From Pipra filicauda (Eukaryota > Chordata > Aves > Passeriformes > Pipridae): DNA of 64,000 nt. Shown here one piece after another: positions 1-10,920 of the stretch; the stretch's first letter is position 1; the number at the start of each line of letters is the position of its first letter. The notes under the pieces were generated by a model, which saw only the letters and a program-made list of their open reading frames with translations, made no database searches and had not been told where the DNA came from. Where the stretch lies: contig NW_024104665.1 in the NCBI RefSeq assembly GCF_003945595.2, positions 2,509,651 through 2,573,650 on the forward strand, read 5' to 3'. A program made the translations under genes and the position numbers.

Positions 1-587
1 GTTGTGAAACAGTAACATGTGCCATTAAAAGTTTACTTTTCAGACATGTACAGTGCTTCACATTGTTCCCATGCTTCTCAAAGGAAAAGATTAGTGTTAT
101 TAGCTCAGCAGTCCTCTTTTACAAAAGCAACTCTAGCCAAAGTTAATGTTTAAGAAGGAATTAAATATTAACTCAAAGGAAAGCACAGAAGTCATAGTGG
201 TTTCAGACCATATATAGGGCACACAAAGAAATATTGCTGTGAAAGCAGAGGGGGGAGGGGGGAAGAAGCAAGTTTGGTTCCCAAAGCTAAAAAAGAAAAA
301 AAAAATAAAATCAGAGTTCTCCTGCTTCATTGCCTTCAGGTTCCCCCAGACGGAAGGACAGCATTGCCCCTTTGCTTCTCACCCCAGGACAGGTAATTTT
401 TCTCCTGCATTTGGTTTAGCAATGACTCCTTAACAATAGAAGGCGGATCACAGTGACTTAACCTGCTGAGGAGGGCTGCAATTTGATTCCCAGCCTGAGA
501 TTTGCAGGTAAGATAAAGTGCAAAGGTGACTAAACACCACAACAAGCAAGGTCTAGCCCTGTGGCTTTGCCTGGAAGGGAAAACGGA

Positions 588-601
588 TTATTATTATTAT
601 T
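588..601. repeat. Short (ATT)n microsatellite
   Basis: About four and a half tandem ATT units are readable directly. This is a simple repeat with no other feature attached. Confidence 0.8.
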
Positions 602-1263
602 GTAGCAGCAAATCTACCAAGATCTGTTCCTTTTCTCCTGTTCCAGCTCCAATACATGAAAATCCTTGCAGCTGTCTGAAGATGGTTTTATAGTGGCAAA
701 ATGACTTGTTTTATTAGTTCATAACATGCATTCTGTTCTACAATAGTCCCCTATTCTCTTTCCCATCTTTGCATTCACTGCAAACTTATGAGCTGAGAAC
801 AAAGCCATGAATATTAACTAACTGCACCACTGTAAATGCACTTTTTTATATTGCATATTGTGCTGAACTTCCAGAATAATATTCTCATTAATAAGATATT
901 TTGGTCCCAGGCTAAATCTACAGCATATTTTCTATCTTCAAAATCTTTAAAAGATATTAACTAATTAATTCACACAAAACCCTTATGGGGAAAGCAAACT
1001 ATCATCATCACATTGTTCTCAAGTTTTTACTGAGAAACTGAGGCAGGGAAGTAACTTATTCACGGCCTCAGAGGAAAAGAGTGTGAGAAAGCTGTCAGGA
1101 CTTGCTGCCTTCCTGTCCAAAACTCAAGCTACCACTGCAGCTCATCTACACTTTGTCACTGTGGTGATTGTGCCTTCCTTCCACGCTCATGTAATTTTAC
1201 AGCAACTCTTCAGCACATGGTCTTTAATAACACCAGATAAGCAGATCTCTATTCACAGTAGGG

Positions 1264-1271
1264 AAAAAAAA

Positions 1272-1322
<51 letters not shown>

Positions 1323-1358
1323 AAAACAGAAAAGGAAAGAAAAGAAAAGGAAAGGCCA
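1264..1358. repeat. Long A run followed by a purine-rich tail
   Basis: After a short A stretch broken by one T there is an uninterrupted run of about 48 A (1274-1321), then an AAAGG/AAAAG purine-rich segment to about 1358. The run is long enough to be a retroposition poly(A) tail. However, no AATAAA hexamer, processed-gene body or clear target-site duplication is visible beside it. A simple A-rich expansion is equally possible. Assembly length here may be unreliable. Confidence 0.85.
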
Positions 1359-2370
1359 AAATAGCTTCATAAGGACGGTGACAAATCACTGGGGCAAACT
1401 CAGCCTTGTGGGCTGCCTACTTCAGCCTGGAAAGACATTTGCAAGGACTGGCCATTATGTGAGCTGTGTGTGCTCTTAATGAGCAAGTGGATGAAAACTC
1501 CCCTTATCTAGGGGGAGCAAAACAGTACGAAATGAAATCTCAGCTCAGAGTATTTGTTCATGGGAATGACTACATATGTGGGCTGTCTCTGAACTCAAAA
1601 GGACGACTAACATATACGCAGAAATCCTATACATTCCAGTTTGAAGGATGGAGGGAAAAAAAATTCCATGTTTTTTGACTTCCCACTTAAATGTATGCCT
1701 CTGTGAAGCCCAGAACTCTTGGAAGTCTGCTCTGAAAGGCCTGTCCCTCTTTTGCCAGGGGGATCCACATTACACTTTTCAAGTTTCTTTTATCCTTTGT
1801 CTTGTAAGCAAAATTAGCAAACCTACGAACAGTTTTTCCTCTATGTTTTGCCTGGAAACCAGTTCATATTGCATCTTGAGGGATGACAAACTGGATTGGT
1901 GCTTAAAAGCTAATCTTTTAGGAGTCAAAGGCTAAATAAATAATGATTTTCATAGGGAACCAACCAAACAAAGCCTGGAAATATTTGTCTAAATAGATGC
2001 TACAGAGCACTAAGACACAATTATTTCCCATACACTTGTTTCAGGCTGGAGCAATAGGCACCAAAGCCCAAGCACAACTTACAGCAGGATGTTCTTATGT
2101 TTTCTTCAAGTGATTTCTTTGGGCAAGAAAAGCTTTCCATCTATTGTCTTCCCCTGCTGCAGCTTTGTCTAAGAGAACTTTAGCAGCTTAAAAATGCAGA
2201 TTTAGTCCCACCACTTGAATGGCTGTAGAATGAAAATAACACCTCATGACCAATTTCTCCTTGCTAAATAAATTGCTGAAATTCAGCACCAGCACAGTGG
2301 AGTCCACCAATGGAAAATACAAAGTCTGGAACACCACATTACCTGAAAGCATCATTGATCTATGAAAAAA

Positions 2371-2760
2371 GAATTGTGTTTGTTCAGCCTGGAAAAGGGA
2401 TAGTATTGGGATGACCTTATTGCAGCCTTCCAGTATGTGAAGAGAGCCCGCAAGAAAGATGGAGAAGGACTTTTTACAAGAGCATGTAGTGATGGGACAG
2501 GGTGAACGGATTCAAACTAAAAGACTGTAAGTTTAGGTTAGATACTAGGAAAGAATTTTTTTGCTGTGAGGGTGATGAGGCACTGAAACAGATTGCCCAG
2601 AGAAATTGTGGATGCCCCATCCCTGGAGGTGTTGGAGGCCAGGCTGGATGGGGTTTGAGCAACCTGGTCCAGTGAAAGGTGTCCCTGCCCATAGCAGGAA
2701 GGAGTAAAACTGCATGATCTTTAAGGTCCCTTTCAACTAAAACCATTCTGACTCTATGAT
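2371..2760 (+). mobile_element. CR1 non-LTR retrotransposon, 5'-truncated 3' end, sense orientation
   Basis: The stretch begins with a degenerate TTGTTCAGCCTGGA-type motif. It runs through the CR1 segment with the CCCATCCCTGGAGGTGTT motif and the GTCCAGTG...GTGTCCCTGCCCAT motif. It ends in CCATTCTGACTCTATGAT, the usual degenerate CR1 3' end. CR1 copies are typically 5'-truncated and this one keeps only the last ~390 bases. The end of the ORF2 reading frame is broken by several substitutions and small indels, so this is a dead fossil copy. The GTGTCCCTGCCCAT-type end groups it with the 18.8-kb copy rather than with the 46.0-kb copy. Confidence 0.92.
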
Positions 2761-5388
2761 CTGTCCACGACAGACACAATAACAACATCTAGCAATTCAA
2801 GTGATTTCTCAAAATCCAAACAGTAATTTACAACAGTGAGGCAATTCATATGGCTTCAGGTGAAAAGGTCTCCAAGGCCTTTCAGAAGTGCTGTGTACTT
2901 CTTTTTTCCCTTGGCTTCATTGCATCATGTTTTACAACTGCTCATCAGGTATTGGCTAACCAGGGTTATTATGACAAGAATATGATATCGCTGGCATTTT
3001 AATCCATTGCTTCACTATATCTTTCTGAAATGTTTTCTGCTCTCCATAAACTGATCCAGCTGCTTTCAGATGATATTATCTTGGACTTTTTGTTCATTTT
3101 GATAACTCTGGGAGATAAGCACAACTCCTCCCCAGCGTCCATCCCCTTCTTACACGTCTGTCTGCACTGAGTGGCTTGTTCCACAATTCCTTCCAGTTGC
3201 TGCCCACACACTGGCCCATATCTGGCTTGGCTTACTCTCTATCAGGCCAGGGATCTCATGATCTTAGTTGCACAATCACTTGCTACAAGCTCTTTTTACA
3301 CAAGGTGGATAGTCATACAGTCATCAGTCTCTTTTATAGTACTGTACATTTTACTTGAAACACTGCTCTCCCTAAAAGACTTGTGGGGTTACTGTCAGAA
3401 GTTTTAGTGACATGTTTTCTTGTGGCCGATGGTCATTTTTTGCTCAAATGCCTTCACTCTTTTCCTTACATTTCCAATAGTCATTATGTTTATGTTACAA
3501 CAGACCACCTCCAGGTAGATGAATGTAGCACTATAGAGGGCAGGGACAGCTGTCAAAACAGAAACATGTAAAAATTTAAGAGGATGCAAATGGTTCAACA
3601 CTCCTGTACGCAAAATTCACTTTTCTGGCCCAAAACGCCCCAACTTATTACCAAAATCCCTTTTCAACATGATTGACTCAGCTCTGGTAATCAGAATGGT
3701 GAGACGCAAAAGCAACTAACTACCCTTTTCAAAGAATATCTCAAGAAGTATCTCACTGGCATCCTGCTTGGCGTAATTTCCAGAGAGAAGAGCAGGGTCA
3801 CCAGCACATTTAAGTAAGTGGTGGCTGTGCCACTGTCTAGGGGTATCACAAGTAATTGTCAGGGACAGTATGTCTGGAAAATATCCCTTACTACATGTTT
3901 GTATCCAGATCTCCAAGTGACTACTGAGAAGTTTGGAATAAATACTCTCAGGAAGAATCTGAGAACTGGTAAGAGCTAAATTGATCAAGGAGGTAAAATA
4001 CCAATTTTCTGTGGGTATCTACCATAGAACTGGCACTACTGGGATCAGGACATTACAAACTGAAAACTGCATCCTAAACACATTATTGCAGACAGCCACT
4101 GTTTTGTCTTACTTCCATTCTGCAATAAAGTAACTTTCCCATTTCCAACAGGTTGATGAGTTTGAGGTTTTGATTTGACACAGCTTCCACTCCTCTGTCC
4201 TGTATCTGTCCTCAAAAATATCATTGTAACAGATCCTGTATGTTAATATATCTTACTGGTAGCACTGATAACCTTCATTTTTGCTTTGATCTTAAATGCC
4301 ATCCTCAACCATCTCCGTTTACTTGTTGATGCCCAAAATATGCTAAGGTAGGTGATTTCCATATCCACTTGCCAGTACCCTCAATACTCAGTGCCAAAGA
4401 TGGCTGCTTTTAATTTTCGCCACTGGTTCCCCAGTTACACACACTTTGTACTGAGCTCCAAGGTGCTCAGCTTTTCAAAATCACAACTCAGCTGTCTTTC
4501 CATGATGACCATATGTTGATTGCCTGTGTAGACTTTACAACTGGCAATGTCATCTTCCCTGCTCGCCCTCCCCCCTATTTCTCTATATCTCACATTTTTT
4601 TCCTCCTCATACAGCAATTACTCTGTGGGGCAAGTGCTACAGCAGCTGAATTCTTTAATCTTTTTCCAGGTGCAGAGCGCCTGGAAGAAATCTCAGACCT
4701 TCAAAAACATTTTGATAATCTTTCAGCAGTTTTGCTGTAGGGATACCACAATATATGTCTGCTGAGACTAGATTTCTAGAGGTCTTTATGTCTCTATTAT
4801 ATGAATCACTTGTCTATCCCATCCTGCAGGTCATAAGTGTAATGACTTTATTAGTAATTATTATTTGTAATGAATTTATTGACTAGGATCGTCAATACTA
4901 ACTGCACTTTCATCTTGTACAGCTCCCCTTGATGTCTTCCCTGTGTTTTATATTGACATAGTGGAATGAGGATCATCCATTATTGCAGTACTTGATTATA
5001 TTTTCACATTCTTCCCTTTAATAGTGCAACGACTTTACTGATAATGCACCCACTACATGGCATACAATAGCATCCTGTCTGCATGCAGGTGCCCTGTGCT
5101 GGTGTTAGACTGATGTTTATAACCATTTCACATTGTTATTTTAGTATTGGAGCACTGTCTCGTACAGGCTTTTTTTTTTTTTTTCTGCCTACGTATGCTT
5201 ACAAACTTTCCCATAATGATATCGTCTGCTACAATTGATGCAGGTGGCACTGTACTTGGAGCAGTTTTCACTACAGCAGGATTTTCTTCTCCTCAGGACT
5301 TCCTTTTTATTTGTTCATATTTTCCTGCTTTCCTCTATGCCTTTGTTCCTGAAAAAAAACCTTAGTTTATTTTTATACTTTTCCTTCT
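2761..5388. other. Non-coding stretch, nothing recognised
   Basis: AT-rich unique sequence without a recognisable gene or repeat family. A T run of 15 lies at 5170-5184. The frames seen here (60-90 codons) lack splice-site context and family resemblance. Confidence 0.55.
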
Positions 5389-5745
5389 CTCTGTTTGATG
5401 TGAGCTACTTCACTGTCTTGGAACATAGCTTTCATATTTATCAGGCTTATTTGTAGCTTTCTGAGCAGCCCTGTTCAGAATTACCTCATTTCTGTTCTCA
5501 TCGCTAAAGTATGGTTCGACTTTTGAGAACTGATGTTCACACAAGTCATCCATTTTGCACCAATGGTATTAACAAAGCACTTCCCAGCAATGGCTGATGA
5601 AAACCTTTTGCATGTGATACTTCCTGCGTTTCCTGTAGTTTGAAGAAGTTTCCAGAGTGCACCTGGCACTTTACAAAGGCTTCTTCAAGCTGCCACTCCC
5701 TGGTCCTTCTGGAATATATAGCAGGTATCAATGCTTCAACAGCTT
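5389..5745 (-). pseudogene. Possible degraded coding remnant, origin unknown
   Basis: Read on the minus strand, three overlapping stretches in different frames look protein-like in composition. One is a 60-codon frame at about 5731-5546 containing EWQLEEAFVKC. The next is an open frame of about 50 codons at roughly 5570-5416 containing DLCEHQFSKVEPYFSDENRN. The third is a short frame near 5438-5400 containing AMFQDSEVAHIKQ. Successive open frames on one strand are what frameshift decay of an old coding sequence or transposase would leave. The MF-DSE-A segment loosely recalls text found in hAT-type transposase relics, but that is from memory of the family and is weak. It could be chance. Confidence is low. 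Confidence 0.15.
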
Positions 5746-5996
5746 CTGACCCTTTCTGCTTTTTTTAATGTACTTAGAGCAGTGTCACAGCCTTTTTGGT
5801 TTGTATTGTTGGCATTTGGGTTCTTTGCTTGTGTGTGTTATGAAGTTCTCTAAGTTTCTGATTTACTGTATTCAAAGGAGGCTGTTTATTTCTGACACCA
5901 AATTTGACATTTAATCATGAAGAGATAGGCAAAAAGCCAAAGCTGTCCAGCATTTATTACCTCCTCTGCACGAACCGTCTTTTGTCATAAACCCTT

Positions 5997-6021
5997 TCCT
6001 GAAAGCATTATGCTTTCAGGA
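5997..6021. repeat. 25-bp near-perfect palindrome (hairpin)
   Basis: Twelve-base arms, TCCTGAAAGCAT and ATGCTTTCAGGA, are exact reverse complements around a single central T. This can form a hairpin or cruciform, or serve as a symmetric binding site. No terminal repeat or duplicated target site was found around it. Confidence 0.85.
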
Positions 6022-6140
6022 TATGCTCTAAGTTTCTGGACGTTACCCTGCATTCAGTGGTCCAAGCTACCCTAGCAGTTCTCCAAACACCCAAGTACCA
6101 ATCTCAGCACACTTCAGAGGTGGTCTGTTGGAGAAATCAC

Positions 6141-6146
6141 TTTAAT
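6141..6146 (-). promoter_or_regulatory. Candidate polyadenylation hexamer ATTAAA
   Basis: On the minus strand ATTAAA lies about 140-150 bases beyond the stop codon of the candidate exon at 6288-6535. This is the second most common vertebrate poly(A) signal. In this position it would give a short 3' UTR ending near 6120-6130. The hexamer is frequent by chance in AT-rich DNA, so it supports the exon only weakly. Confidence 0.25.
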
Positions 6147-6287
6147 CCTGTGACTGAGAAATATTGATGCTATAAATTCAAAATTTCTGCTTTGACAGTC
6201 TCATAGTATAGTCTCTTACAGTAACAAGCCATATAAGAGTACCAAAGATGCAGAAGAGCAAAAGATATAACCAACAGCAGACAAACT

Positions 6288-6535
6288 TTAAATAGGTCCT
6301 TTTTTAGTAGTACAGCGTGTCTTCTCTGCCTTGGACAACCTTGCAGCTTTCTGTGTAAAGTCTATAGTCTTGCTGTGAAATGCTGGTTTAGTTCCTGCAT
6401 GCTTGGAGGTGGACCATGTATGACGGGCAGCTGTGCTTGTATATCCTGAGCTTGATCTGGAAAGACCAAAAGCATCATCCTGACAACCACAATATGTATT
6501 TCTATATTCCTGTTTCAATTCATCTAACGGCAGAT
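6288..6535 (-). CDS. Candidate terminal coding exon of an unrecognised gene
   Basis: The minus strand is open for about 82 codons ending at TAA (6288-6290). The translation reads like genuine soluble protein rather than AT noise. It includes QEYRNTYCGCQDDAFGLSR, then a Ser/Thr-rich basic section with SSSGYTSTAARHTWS, and a lysine-rich end with FTQKAARLSKAEK. A pyrimidine-rich stretch ending in TCTACTCAG lies upstream, at about 6550-6570. Because a TGA lies in frame just after that AG, the usable acceptor would be the AACAG boundary at about 6536 or the TTAG closer in. There is no ATG near the front, so it would be a last exon and not a full gene. An ATTAAA follows downstream. I do not recognise the family. 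The short basic Tyr/Thr/Ser pattern is reminiscent of small ciliary or microtubule-associated proteins, but that is impression only. No partner exons could be found in the window. It could also be a chance open frame. Confidence 0.3.
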
Positions 6536-9500
6536 CTGTTCATCTGCCCTGAGTAGATAAGGAAGTGAAACCATTTGAGTAAAAAATGACCATAAACCAC
6601 AAAAGAATATATTGTCAGAGTTATTGATAGCAACCCCAAAACTTTTAGAGTGTATTACAACACTTGCATACGTACCAGGCCATGCATAAGTTCGATGTTA
6701 CTTCTACCTGAGCTAGTAGAAGCAACAGACAAAAAGGAAGGGACATGCAAATTTCAAAGTGTACGCTATCTGATAAGGCCTGTCAGAACGAAAACCAGGA
6801 GGTACTGCCAGAATTAAATTATTTCCTTAGGACAAATCATGCATTTGGAATCAAGCAACATGGGCTGAACAGATAAAGCCCATTTGTATAACATAATAAC
6901 GGACAGGCATATATTTCACCAAAATAGTAAATACATACATTCTCTACAAACACAGGGCAAAACCGCAGACACGGCAGACAACACAACATCCTTTCTGCTG
7001 AGACTTGAACAGCAAGACACAAAGGAAAAGCTAAAAAGCAGCTGACTGATAGATATGCATATACTTTCTGAAAACTCTATGCCTCTGAAAAAAAAATAAA
7101 GAGTCAAAGCTGTCTCCCCTTTTGCAAAAAGGGATTACACTTGCTCCAACATGAAACTACCTTCAAAGACTACTCAAGAATTTCTAAAATACCAAGGCCC
7201 GAAATTAAAAAGAAAACAAAAAACACAACCAAAACCCATATAACCCTCTCCCAAACTAGAAAAAGAATTTTTTGTCAGGGAAAAGAGAGTTAGTCAAAGC
7301 AAACAATTCAAGCATAGACAGAGTGTGTCACATGTGTGCTGAGACAAATTTTAAGGGAGACCATATGTAATACACCAACAGCCTTCACTAATTACGTGGA
7401 ATTTCCCTATCTTGATGGAGACAAAAGGGGTGCTGTAATAGACATCTCTGCAGGAGGGCTTTATAAAGAAATAGGGCTGCATGTGGGAACTTGGAGCACT
7501 CTCATTTCAGAGAATGCCCGATAAGGAGAGGAGACATCCCAGGTGAACTGCCTTCATTCAGGAGGGTGGAGCAGCAACAGGACTGTGCTTCCACCCCATG
7601 ACCCTACCAAAGGGCTCTTGCAGGCCATCTCCATCACTAACCAAGCCAAGTGAGAAGCCCTTGTGGCCAGACCAGCACCACACTGCTCTCTGCTTTGGGA
7701 CAATCACATATGCTCCAGACTGCACTCCCGTTTTGCCAGTACAGAGAGGTTTTATTTCCAGTAACTGATGGTGTGGGAGAGGAAGGATTCAACCTGCATT
7801 TTACCCCTCATCTCTCTGCAAGTATCTGAGCTCAATAGTCCAGAGTTCCCCTTACTCCACAACAAAACTTTAAAGAATATTTTATATTCAGCTCATGAAA
7901 ATATATCCTTTTCTGCAATAGGTGATGAAGCTCTCATTTAAAAAAAAATACAGGTGTTGCTTTTCCCAGCTACATGCATACTGGAGAAAAGAGTACAGCA
8001 GGGGAAAGGAGAAGTATTTACAGGTGTTTGTTCAAGAAAACCCTACAAATTCACAGTGTTCAAAGTTTCTTTTCATGAGCTTACTGCAAACATTCATAAC
8101 ATTTTAGTTCCATCTTCCAGAATGTTCACAAACATGGATAACACTGCAGGTTCTTGTGCAAACATATATCCATTAATGAAGATATGCTGAAAGACTGGCA
8201 CACCTATTTGCATTGAAAGCATTCATAGAGCTAATGTAAAAATTTCTTGCGGTTTGGGAATTCCCAAGGCAGGTATCAAAAAATGAAGGAAAGAAAAATT
8301 ACAGTATACTGCAAGCAACCAACAGACATAAAACAAATAACAAATATTCAAATCATGTACAAGTACTCTCCAGACTCAGTTATGCTCCCTCTAACCATTC
8401 ACTGGGTTAGCCAGCAAGATGAAAAGTTGGTTAAATAAAAAAAAGAATGTTTGCATAATATTTGTAAACAGAAAGGATATATCCTCCAAATGCATTTTTG
8501 CTGCAATTAGTTCACTGTTCTTGGGCAGATTCTTTATCCTTCTCCCTACAAGAACCTCTGCTTATTCTTTTTTGCTCAGCTCCACCCTGGATTCAGTTTT
8601 ATTCCAGGTAAATGAAGACAAAGGTGGGCTAACAGTGCAGGATCACCTGATGCAGCCTTCAGCACTTTATTCCAGTGTTCGTGTATTCTGCTTTTATTGA
8701 CTCCTCAGAAAATGTCAACATAACACTGTGCAACCAACAGCAAAAAAAGAATGAAGGATGGACAGGAGAGATCTTTGCTGCCTACCCAGACCTTGGTAAA
8801 CCTTCTGGGACACCAGGAACCCTTCATCCTCTGTGATGGGGAGGAGGGGCACACGCTGCAGAGAGAGATACTGGCTTTGCAAACCATCACCTCTGTGTCT
8901 GCAATGGTGGGCCTGCTCCCATTCTACACTGCAGGTCCTCACCCTCTCCTGCTCCCACAGACCTGAGGACTGGGGATGATTTAATTCAGAGTGTTTCTGT
9001 GCAGTTCACTCACCATCACCACCACCATGCAGACAGCTGACTGGCACAGACAAAGCCATGAGCAGGAGGAGGAGAGGAGGGATGGGAAATGTTTTCACTC
9101 AGGTCTACCGCTGAAGCCAAGACATTGTACAATCTCATCCTGCAAGGTATTCCTGAGGCAGCTCAGGGATCCTGAAGAAATCATCTCTGTTGCTAAGATA
9201 CAATTCTAGTAGGTACAGGGAATTTCTATTTCCTGTGAGCAAAGGAAGCTCTCTAAAACTGACCTGCTGTCCATTGTAGCTCCTCTAACAAAAGCATCCA
9301 TTTCTATCAACCATTCAAAAGTAAAATCAGGGCCAAAACATTTATAGCATAACTTGAAATCAGGGATATTTTTCTTTAAAATATATCAAAAAGCCAACTA
9401 ATAACTCTGTGTTTTTCTTTGCCCTTAGATTAAACCAAAAGCCAGTCACTTTTGTTTAACCTCAGGCTTTGGTGGACTGACATGCCTGAACAGACCTTAA

Positions 9501-10734
9501 CACTGCCAGGGCTGCACATGCTGAGGTAACAGGAGAAGAGCAGAAAGCCATAGCTTGTTTCTAAGATCAGGCAACTTCCAAGTCCTAACCATGACCACAA
9601 AAGACAACCCATTTGAAGGAGGAGCACAAATGAAGGAGAGAGCAGCCAAGTTTATGCTGGATTCTTTGTCAGCACTCCTAAAAGCAAGGAAAAAAAAGGA
9701 AGGGAGGGGGAAAACTGGGATGAAGGCAAAAGGGTCACAAGGAAAGCTCTGGGGAAATTAAATTTTGTTCTTTAGCTGACAAAAATCTACAAATATATAC
9801 ATCTCCAGTGACTTATGCTGTTAATCACACATGCAGATAAAATAGGTTTCAAGTACTAAGAATGTAAAACAACAGTGCACAAAATGAATTTGCTCGTAAT
9901 CCTATCAGAGTCATGTCCCCTTCCTCAGGAATCTAATAGCGATAAAAATATGGAATTGGGATGGAGGTGTGTGTACTGCAGGAATTACCATCACCAGTCT
10001 TGGAAGCAAGACAGGTACACAGAGAAAAACACCTGTTTTTCAAAACTTCTGGTTTCTGCCTACCCAGCAGCAGGGTCAGTCCAGAAGCAGCCAAAACTGA
10101 TGGCAAAGAAAAGGATACTGAGAACTGGTGTTCAAACAACACCAGCAGGAGGTATTGTAGCAAAAAATGTAGGTGGGAGGGAAAAGGACTTCAGCTGAAG
10201 GAGCCCCTTACCCCATGGAATTGAAGAAACACACCATTTGTGTTTGGGTCAACTGAACTCAAATATTCTTCTCCTACTCAACTAAAACTATGTAAATATT
10301 TAAGCCATATAAGACATCATTCCTCGTTTGTTTTTTTTTTTTAATTCCCCAGCCCTCCAGCCACGTATCCAGTACATGTATCCCTCATCCTGTGTTATAC
10401 AGACAACAGTTAAGACTCTCCTAGATACCTGCAAAAAACCCAAAATTGGCGCTGCTTACTGTTACCTGAGCTTGGGATTTCTCAGAGCTAAACAGATAGC
10501 CGGCTAATCGGCTTTCCTGCTTCCCTTCTCCTTTTAACTGTACTTAATTTTAGCAGGTATAAAAATGTTTACATTTAGAGGGGGAGTAAAAAACCGAAGC
10601 TTGTTAGACAAACTGAAGTAGCAGCATCTGTCCCCAGCCAGTGCAGCCCATCCAGTTGGGAAGCATAGGGACAGGACAGGACCCTGGTGTACGAGGATGG
10701 CGAGTGGTACACAAGCAACAAACACCTCCAGTGT

Positions 10735-10805
10735 GCTGGGTTGCAGGGCCCACAGCTGCGGCCGCAGCCCTTGGCCTGGGCATGCCCGGCGCCCTGCCAG
10801 GAACT
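10735..10805. other. Small GC-rich, CpG-containing patch
   Basis: This short block is much richer in GC than its surroundings. It contains a GCGGCCGC octamer (a NotI-type site) and a CCCGGCGCC segment. It is far too short for a typical CpG island and no promoter or exon is recognisable next to it. It may be a relic of a regulatory element or simply a local composition fluctuation. Confidence 0.5.
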
Positions 10806-10859
10806 CCCCCACTCTGCCGTGGATGTGCACTGAGGATGATTCACTCCTGAAGCCAAAAA

Positions 10860-10920
10860 AGCATCGCACAATTAAACAAGCAAGCTCATTTAACTCATCA
10901 TTAAAATGCATGCTTGTGAA
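10860..10920. promoter_or_regulatory. Possible conserved-element-like block with ATTA and ATGCATGC motifs
   Basis: Just after the GC-rich patch is an AT-rich block containing CAATTAAAC, CATCATTAAAATGC and an ATGCATGC palindrome. Homeodomain cores and octamer-like palindromes of this kind are common in vertebrate developmental enhancers. No conservation data are available, so this is inference only. Confidence 0.2.

Larger units (their letters stand above)
1..2370. other. AT-rich non-coding stretch, no gene seen
   Basis: No open frame here has exon-like features. The frames present are short and run through A-rich or T-rich sequence, for example a lysine-rich frame created by the long A run near 1.3 kb. 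The stretch holds a short ATT microsatellite and the A-rich tract, both listed separately. The rest looks like unique intergenic or intronic DNA. I cannot assign a function to it. Confidence 0.6.

Noticed and set aside
1083..1364. 93-codon plus-strand frame ending in a long lysine run
   Set aside because: Half of it is the translated A run. There is no splice context and no family.
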